A DNA stretch of 6,981 nt, taken from assembly GCA_947168325.1 (NCBI GenBank), contig CAMVLN010000080.1:1-6981 (forward strand), given 5' to 3'. Origin of the DNA: an uncultured Elusimicrobia bacterium (lineage in GTDB: Bacteria > Elusimicrobiota > Endomicrobiia > Endomicrobiales > Endomicrobiaceae). The notes under the pieces were generated by a model. That model saw nothing but the letters and a program-made list of their open reading frames with translations, was not told where the DNA came from and made no database searches. A program made the position numbers and the translations under genes. Shown here one piece after another: positions 6,834-6,981 of the stretch. Numbering within the stretch: the stretch's first letter is position 1; each line of letters begins with the position of its first letter.

Positions 6834-6849
6834 AAAAAGACATCTTTTT
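6834..6849. repeat. Short A/T hairpin followed by T-rich sequence
   Basis: AAAAAG (6834-6839) and CTTTTT (6844-6849) pair around a 4-base loop. On the minus strand the hairpin is followed by GTTTTTTG, which gives a terminator-like outline, but five of its six base pairs are A/T. It could be a weak terminator of an upstream minus-strand gene or chance. Confidence 0.2.
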
Positions 6850-6889
6850 TTCTAAAAACATAAAACTAAAGGATTGGAAGATATAAAAT

Positions 6890-6910
6890 AGCAAGCTAGT
6901 GGCGATTGCT
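6890..6910 (-). terminator. Weak terminator-like hairpin after the possible upstream gene
   Basis: On the minus strand AGCAA, a TC bulge and GC pair with GC and TTGCT around a CACTA loop, followed by ATTTTATAT. It starts about 20 bases after the TAG at 6931-6933, the expected place for a rho-independent terminator. The stem is short and the T-run is poor, so the call is tentative. Confidence 0.25.
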
Positions 6911-6930
6911 GCTTACATACTTCCACCCAT

Positions 6931-6981
6931 CTACGACACATCATCTTTTAGTATTATTTCTTTTATTGCCTTATTGTTAAT
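6931..6981 (-). CDS. Possible 3' end of an upstream minus-strand gene (16 codons visible)
   Basis: From the right edge the frame reads INNKAIKEIILKDDVS and stops at TAG. The other two minus frames stop within 18 bases of the edge. The charged, helix-like composition (NKAIKEIILKDD) looks like a protein C-terminus, and a terminator-like hairpin lies shortly downstream. Sixteen codons are too few to identify a family, and the opposite strand is also open here. If real, the gene points the same way as the autotransporter and ends about 330 bases upstream of it, so the two are probably separate transcription units. Confidence 0.3.
   Translation of the reverse strand: MNNKAIKEIILKDDVS

Larger units (their letters stand above)
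6600..6930. other. AT-rich intergenic region, no gene seen
   Basis: About 330 bases with very high A+T content separate the autotransporter start from the possible upstream gene end. I see no credible coding frame. It holds the Shine-Dalgarno, one weak promoter candidate, three A/T-rich inverted repeats, a weak terminator-like hairpin and an 8-T run at 6744-6751. At this composition short palindromes and -10-like boxes arise often by chance. Confidence 0.7.

Noticed and set aside
6899..6981. Plus-strand frame from GTG at 6899 to the edge
   Set aside because: No Shine-Dalgarno at a proper distance, only 27 codons visible, hydrophobic low-complexity composition, and it overlaps the minus-strand candidate gene end.

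Overview
The window is taken up almost entirely by one giant, AT-rich, minus-strand gene. It starts at 6599 and is still open at base 1, where the window cuts it, giving 2,199 complete codons. I translated the whole frame by hand and found no stop codon and no frameshift. The product is a Gram-negative (diderm) type V autotransporter. It has a signal peptide, a very long passenger of chlamydial Pmp-like repeats (one GGAI-type and one FxxN motif per repeat of about 29 residues), a pre-barrel region, and the start of a C-terminal autotransporter beta-barrel. The rest of the barrel lies outside the window.

From the N-terminus (right end) the layout is: signal peptide (6516-6599); head (6345-6515); array 1 with 35 repeats (3252-6344); a tail and pre-barrel-like region (about 2406-3251); a second head (2334-2405); array 2 with 15 repeats (1017-2333); a second tail and pre-barrel region (231-1016); barrel start (1-230). 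Head, array and tail therefore occur twice in the same order, while only one barrel start is present. The simplest reading is that two complete passenger modules were joined in tandem onto one translocator.

The 331 bases between the gene and the right-edge fragment (6600-6930) hold no convincing gene. They contain a clear Shine-Dalgarno, several A/T-rich inverted repeats, one weak sigma70-like promoter candidate and one weak terminator candidate. At the right edge a 16-codon minus-strand frame ending in TAG may be the tail of an upstream gene, but this is weakly supported.

Organism: base composition is strongly AT-rich (roughly 30% GC by eye), and an autotransporter requires an outer membrane. 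The pre-barrel and barrel wording (VDADLANK..MDT, INILxDxTE, LYKYDVxY, GLWIRPYT, then a glycine/aromatic strand pattern) resembles, from memory, large autotransporter-like proteins of uncultured gut or host-associated diderms such as Gastranaerophilales (Melainabacteria) or Elusimicrobia/Endomicrobia. This placement is tentative. All nine plus-strand open frames over the gene are antisense shadows.
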